From assembly GCF_000482245.1 (NCBI RefSeq), contig NZ_AWNH01000070.1, positions 62,001 through 126,000 on the forward strand: DNA of 64,000 nt, written 5' to 3'. Under the pieces are notes generated by a model. The model was not told the origin of the DNA, searched no databases, and saw only the letters and a program-made list of their open reading frames with translations. This document shows positions 60,731 to 64,000 of the stretch, piece by piece (positions within the stretch are counted from its first letter, which is position 1; the number at the start of each line of letters is the position of its first letter). Both the position numbers and the translations under genes were made by a program. Source of the DNA: Leptolyngbya sp. Heron Island J. Lineage in GTDB: Bacteria > Cyanobacteriota > Cyanobacteriia > Phormidesmidales > Phormidesmidaceae.

Positions 60731-61297
60731 ATGTCAAGGTCAATAGCCCATAGGAGTTCCAAGTTGCACCTCGTTACTAGTTGGTTCAATCGGATGTTTT
60801 TGATTAATGACCCCATTCCCTGGAATCGGGTTGGGTCGTCTCAGTATGATAGTCAGCTCCGGCTGTGGAAAAGATTACTCCAGTCTGTATATAGGGCGCT
60901 GAGTATGATTTTTGGATTTGGCTGGGGGCAGTATGTGACAGCGGGTCACGCCCCTGTGAGGGATTATCTGCCGTTAGAAGTTTTACCTGATTATTATCTC
61001 AACTCCGATAGCGCAAAACGGCTCTGGCAAGACTGGCGGGTTTTAAGACGGTTGTTTGTCCGCCGCGATCACAGCCGCGATCTACTACTGCAAGGGCAGT
61101 CTGGCTGGTTGCCTATCCATGGTATGTGTATCCATCAACAGTTACTCACCATTACCACCGACGAAGGGGAGAAGGTGCTTAATCTAGAGGAGCCGGTTGT
61201 TTGGCTAAGTCGTGCGAACCCCGCCAACACACAAATTAGACGAGAACCCGTTTGGCTAGCTGCAGAACAGCCCCATAGTCTGTTATGTCCCGCTTAG
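60731..61297 (+). CDS. Protein of unknown function
   Basis: A 188-residue protein from ATG 60731; Met22 (60794) is an alternative. It is basic and Trp-rich, with one moderately hydrophobic segment (YRALSMIFGFGWGQYV, about 53-68) and the blocks VLPDYYLNSDSAKRLWQDWR and SGWLPIHGMCIHQQLLTITT. No known domain is apparent. It is not obviously a shadow: the opposite strand has no competing gene over most of it. It stands alone between a GNAT gene and nagB. Confidence 0.55.
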   Translation: MSRSIAHRSSKLHLVTSWFNRMFLINDPIPWNRVGSSQYDSQLRLWKRLLQSVYRALSMIFGFGWGQYVTAGHAPVRDYLPLEVLPDYYLNSDSAKRLWQDWRVLRRLFVRRDHSRDLLLQGQSGWLPIHGMCIHQQLLTITTDEGEKVLNLEEPVVWLSRANPANTQIRREPVWLAAEQPHSLLCPA

Positions 61298-61385
61298 AGA
61301 CTAGCTGATAGCAACCAGAACCCAGGAGTCAGGCTATGGGGGGCAACGCTCTCCGATGTCCTGGCTCTTGATGATTTGAGAATAA

Positions 61386-62165
61386 TTAGAAGAATTGACA
61401 GGCAGATTCATCTGTAAAGAGACTATTGTTGCCATTGCTATCAAGCCTTAAAACAGAGGCAGGACAGGCTGTAGACGGAGGTATTGTCAGTAGGGTCTTA
61501 AGAATATCAGCTTTGTGATATCCGGTCACACAACAGAGATTATAGCGGGCGTTGCGAATGGCCTTGAGGCTTAGGGTGATGGCATGGGTGGGTACATCCC
61601 TAAGCTGCGAAAAATGTTGAGAAGTCAGCTGTTGTTGGCGATTGATGGTGTCTAAACGGACTAGTTTTACCCAGCGAGGATCGTCAAAGTTGGCCACAGC
61701 TGGATCGTTAAAAGCTAGATGGCCATTAATGCCAACACCTAGTAAACAGATATCAATTGCATCTTGAGTCAGAAGATAGGTGTAGCGATCGCACTCGGCA
61801 ATAGGTTCTAACGCATTGCCATTGAGATAGTTAAATGTTCGAAACGGTAGCCACTGAGCAATTTGATTGTGTAGGTAGGCATTAAAACTAGCTGGATGCT
61901 CACGGCTCAGGCCTAAAAACTCATCCAGGTGAAAACCGATTACCCGCGACCAGTCCACAGTAGAGTCCTGACGCAGGTGTCTCAATAACCCAAGCTGCGA
62001 TTGTCCGGTTGCAAAGACAATGGTGGCAGTGGACTGCTGTTGGAGGATACGGTTTAACCGCTTAACTACACTTTGGCTCGCTGCCTGGGCCAGGGTGTCA
62101 GGTCCAGAATAAACTTGCACGTTGAGGGCATCAACCTTAAAGGTCCGAGTTGGCATCTGCTTCAT
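61386..62165 (-). CDS. nagB: Glucosamine-6-phosphate deaminase
   Basis: A 259-residue NagB-family protein. It has IVFATGQSQLGLLRHL (sugar-phosphate loop), IGFHLDEFLGLSREHPASF with the active-site Asp and the lid, and GVGINGHLAFNDP with the catalytic pair region. LRDVPTHAITLSLKAIRNAR follows. It converts glucosamine-6-phosphate to fructose-6-phosphate and ammonia. The C-terminal allosteric tail of the E. coli enzyme is shortened. The start is ATG 62165, with Met4 an alternative. It is divergent from the UPF0182 gene. Confidence 0.9.
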   Translation of the reverse strand: MKQMPTRTFKVDALNVQVYSGPDTLAQAASQSVVKRLNRILQQQSTATIVFATGQSQLGLLRHLRQDSTVDWSRVIGFHLDEFLGLSREHPASFNAYLHNQIAQWLPFRTFNYLNGNALEPIAECDRYTYLLTQDAIDICLLGVGINGHLAFNDPAVANFDDPRWVKLVRLDTINRQQQLTSQHFSQLRDVPTHAITLSLKAIRNARYNLCCVTGYHKADILKTLLTIPPSTACPASVLRLDSNGNNSLFTDESACQFF

Positions 62166-62284
62166 AACGCAACGCCATAAAAGTTAAAGCTTGATCGTAA
62201 AGCAAGCTGGGACAGAGGTTAGTTTCTTGTGACTACTTAAAATAAATCCTGGGGGTCGTGAGCGTGCGCTAAGCTTTTTAGGTT

Positions 62285-62327
62285 CGAGGAATCAACGGTT
62301 TAACCGTTGCTCTACTCCTCGCTTTTT
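62285..62327 (+). terminator. Rho-independent terminator or attenuator before the UPF0182 gene
   Basis: CGAGGA (62285-62290) pairs with TCCTCG (62316-62321), and an inner CAACGGTT / AACCGTTG forms a second helix. A run of six T follows at once. It reads on the plus strand only 26 bp before the UPF0182 start, with no plus-strand gene close upstream. It may therefore end a small RNA or attenuate the gene. Confidence 0.7.
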
Positions 62328-62352
62328 TAAGCGTTATCTGACAGGCTGCAGC

Positions 62353-64000
62353 ATGAGTTCAAAGTGGTTATGGTTAATTTTTGGAGGCGTGATTGCTATC
62401 GTCTTCTCCGGTACCCTGGTCCACTTAACTACAGAGGTTTGGTGGTTTGATGCGATTGGCTTTTCAGATGTGTTATGGACGCGCTGGCGCTGGCAGATTG
62501 CGATCGCACTTTTAGCCTTTGCCAGCTGGTGGGGACTCCTATTCCTTAACTTTGCCATTGCCCAACACATCACCCGGGAGCGCCCCCTGCGGGTTGTGCA
62601 AAATCCTCAGTGGGAACCCTACTTACCCGGAATGATCCGCTATGGTAGCCTCGGTCTGATTACCCTACTGGCACTGTCTGCAGCCATCAACGCCGCTGAG
62701 GCCTGGCAAGAGGTCTTAAAATTTCTACATCCGGTTGACTTTGGAGCCCAAGATCCACTGTATGGCCGCGAGATTAGCTTTTATATTTTCCAACTGCCCC
62801 TATTTGAGAATGTTCATCGTGCCACCATCGAGCTGCTTCTCTGGAGTCTCGTCCTGACTGCCTGTGTCTATGGGATCAAAGGAGAAATTCGTCCAGAACG
62901 GGGCTGGAAGTACTTTCTGACTGGAGAAGTCAAAACCCATTTTTGTGTTTTGCTGGCCGCATTAGCCACCATTTTTGCCCTGGGTTTTTGGCTGGCTCGC
63001 TATGAGCTGCTTTATTCCCCAACTGGTGTGGTGTTTGGAGCTGGCTATACCGATGTCAATGCTCGAATGCAAGCCTACGGCATTATGGGATTTATTACCC
63101 TAGCCATTGGGATTTTATTTCTCGCCTCCCTATGGCGTAGTGGTTTTTTGTTGCCTTTAACAGCCATTAGCCTCTATGCCGCCATCTTCGTTCTAATTAC
63201 AGGACTGTACCCATGGGCTCAGCAAAAATTTGTTGTTGAACCCAATGAGTTGCAAAAAGAAGCCCCTTATATTGCCGATAACATTGAGCTGACCCGGCTA
63301 GCCTATGGCCTTAATGATGTTCAGCAACAATCTTTTGAGGTTAAAAATCAGCTGGATGCCACCCAATTAGAACGCAACCATGCCACCATCGACAACATTC
63401 GTCTATGGGACTATCGACCCTTGCAAAGCACCTATGGGAGTCTGCAAACCCTACGGCCCTACTACCGCTTTCAGGATGTCGATATTGATCGCTACACCTT
63501 CGACGATGACTATCGCCAGGTGATGTTATCTCCTCGCGAGTTAGTTGATGATGCTCTGCCCGCCCAGGCGCAAACTTGGGTCAATCAACATTTGATTTAT
63601 ACCCATGGCTATGGTTTAGCCATGAGCCCGGTTAATAAAGTCACTGAAGACGGTCTACCCGAACTGTTTATTAAAGACCTGCCGCCCAAAAGTTCTGTTG
63701 ATCTAACCATTGAGCAGCCTCGTATTTATTATGGTGAGGCTACCGATCGCTATATTCTGACTGGTACAGCTCAAGCTGAGTTTGACTATCCCCTGGGCAA
63801 TGACAACGCCCAGTACAACTACACCGGTCCGGGGGGGGTGCCCATTGGCTCCTTCCTGCGACGACTAGTCTATGCCTACAATTTGGGTGATTGGCAGTTG
63901 CTGTTCTCCAATTCCTTAGGAGAAAACTCACGTATTCACTACCATCGACTGATTCAACAGCGAATTCGTCAGCTGGCTCCGTTTCTTTCCCTTGATAGTG
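62353..64000 (+). CDS. UPF0182 family membrane protein, 5' part
   Basis: The frame from ATG 62353 stays open to the window edge (549 residues visible; the family is about 900-1000). The N-terminal ~290 residues have seven or so membrane helices, with TEVWWFDAIGFSDVLWTRW and SFYIFQLPLFENVHRATIEL, and helix-loop LYSPTGVVFGAGYTDVNARM. A large extracytoplasmic part begins with KFVVEPNELQKEAPYIADNI, ELTRLAYGL, and continues with TIDNIRLWDYRPLQSTYGSL, YYRFQDVDIDRYTFDDDYRQ and NQHLIYTHGYGLAMSPVN. These are the classical UPF0182 landmarks. The function is not known. It is cut at the 3' side by the window. Confidence 0.95.
   Translation, partial: MSSKWLWLIFGGVIAIVFSGTLVHLTTEVWWFDAIGFSDVLWTRWRWQIAIALLAFASWWGLLFLNFAIAQHITRERPLRVVQNPQWEPYLPGMIRYGSLGLITLLALSAAINAAEAWQEVLKFLHPVDFGAQDPLYGREISFYIFQLPLFENVHRATIELLLWSLVLTACVYGIKGEIRPERGWKYFLTGEVKTHFCVLLAALATIFALGFWLARYELLYSPTGVVFGAGYTDVNARMQAYGIMGFITLAIGILFLASLWRSGFLLPLTAISLYAAIFVLITGLYPWAQQKFVVEPNELQKEAPYIADNIELTRLAYGLNDVQQQSFEVKNQLDATQLERNHATIDNIRLWDYRPLQSTYGSLQTLRPYYRFQDVDIDRYTFDDDYRQVMLSPRELVDDALPAQAQTWVNQHLIYTHGYGLAMSPVNKVTEDGLPELFIKDLPPKSSVDLTIEQPRIYYGEATDRYILTGTAQAEFDYPLGNDNAQYNYTGPGGVPIGSFLRRLVYAYNLGDWQLLFSNSLGENSRIHYHRLIQQRIRQLAPFLSLDS

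Noticed and set aside
62275-62300. GGTTCGAGG resembling a tRNA T-loop
   Set aside because: The required T-stem pairing and the rest of a cloverleaf are absent; a terminator hairpin explains the pairing.

Overview
The window is chromosomal DNA from a cyanobacterium. The GCGATCGC (HIP1) octamer recurs inside and between genes. The gene set is also typical of the phylum: a sufBCDS operon with a divergent SufR repressor, the ferredoxin-thioredoxin reductase catalytic chain, a UPF0182 membrane protein, DnaJ/pentapeptide and DnaJ/WD40 fusions, and an RpaB-like response regulator. I see no rRNA, tRNA, CRISPR array or intact insertion sequence. Genus cannot be fixed from sequence alone.

Layout. 1-1556: 3' end of a CheA-type hybrid kinase followed by a CheW-like protein. 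1877-4862: a polytopic membrane protein and a GT2-GtrA glycosyltransferase, probably for lipid-linked sugar work. 5409-14064: a small membrane protein, tex, a Roco (LRR-Roc-COR) protein with C-terminal membrane helices, a DEP-domain protein, a short conserved protein and a J-TPR-WD40 protein; this stretch is rich in eukaryote-like signalling domains. 14939-19922: a lipoprotein, an SGNH-like protein, a class III nucleotide cyclase and a TIGR03032-type protein. 20072-24815: a purine block, with an NCS2 permease divergent from a urate hydroxylase / HIU hydrolase / 8-oxoguanine deaminase operon. 25194-29563: an ArsR regulator, a class II aldolase, a DUF2993 protein and proS. 29760-35164: a histidine kinase and a response regulator separated by 1.1 kb of structured non-coding DNA, then ybaK and a GAF-PAS-GGDEF protein. 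35336-41405: sufS-sufD-sufC-sufB-ftrC on the minus strand and sufR divergent, with two CAAC-N6-GTTG operators between them. 41486-48135: two small proteins, the J-pentapeptide protein, an orphan peptide-binding lipoprotein, and a DUF2330 / RnfD-like pair. 48469-52003: an OFA-type MFS transporter overlapping an acyl-CoA synthetase. 52610-64000: an RTX-tailed subtilase, a GH3 glycosidase, a secreted small protein, RtcB, a GNAT enzyme, NagB and a truncated UPF0182 gene.

How the genes work together. The clearest pathway is 8-oxoguanine to urate to 5-hydroxyisourate to OHCU, with a matching purine importer next to it. The suf block joins Fe-S assembly, its Fe-S-sensing repressor and an Fe-S enzyme (FtrC) under shared operators. 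Signalling capacity is dense: Che proteins, cyclic-nucleotide and c-di-GMP synthesis, a two-component pair and a Roco GTPase.

The non-coding DNA holds two dispersed repeat families. Family A is about 107 bp with a central 20-bp palindrome, at 24897-24944, 33384-33490 and 52274-52380, plus a degenerate core at 41422-41445. Family B is about 95 bp with complementary ends, at 1571-1663, 31956-32050 and 52433-52529. Other non-coding features are several perfect long hairpins and a group of very short ORFs beside the arsR-like gene. These repeats and micro-ORFs are the parts that ordinary annotation would leave unexplained.
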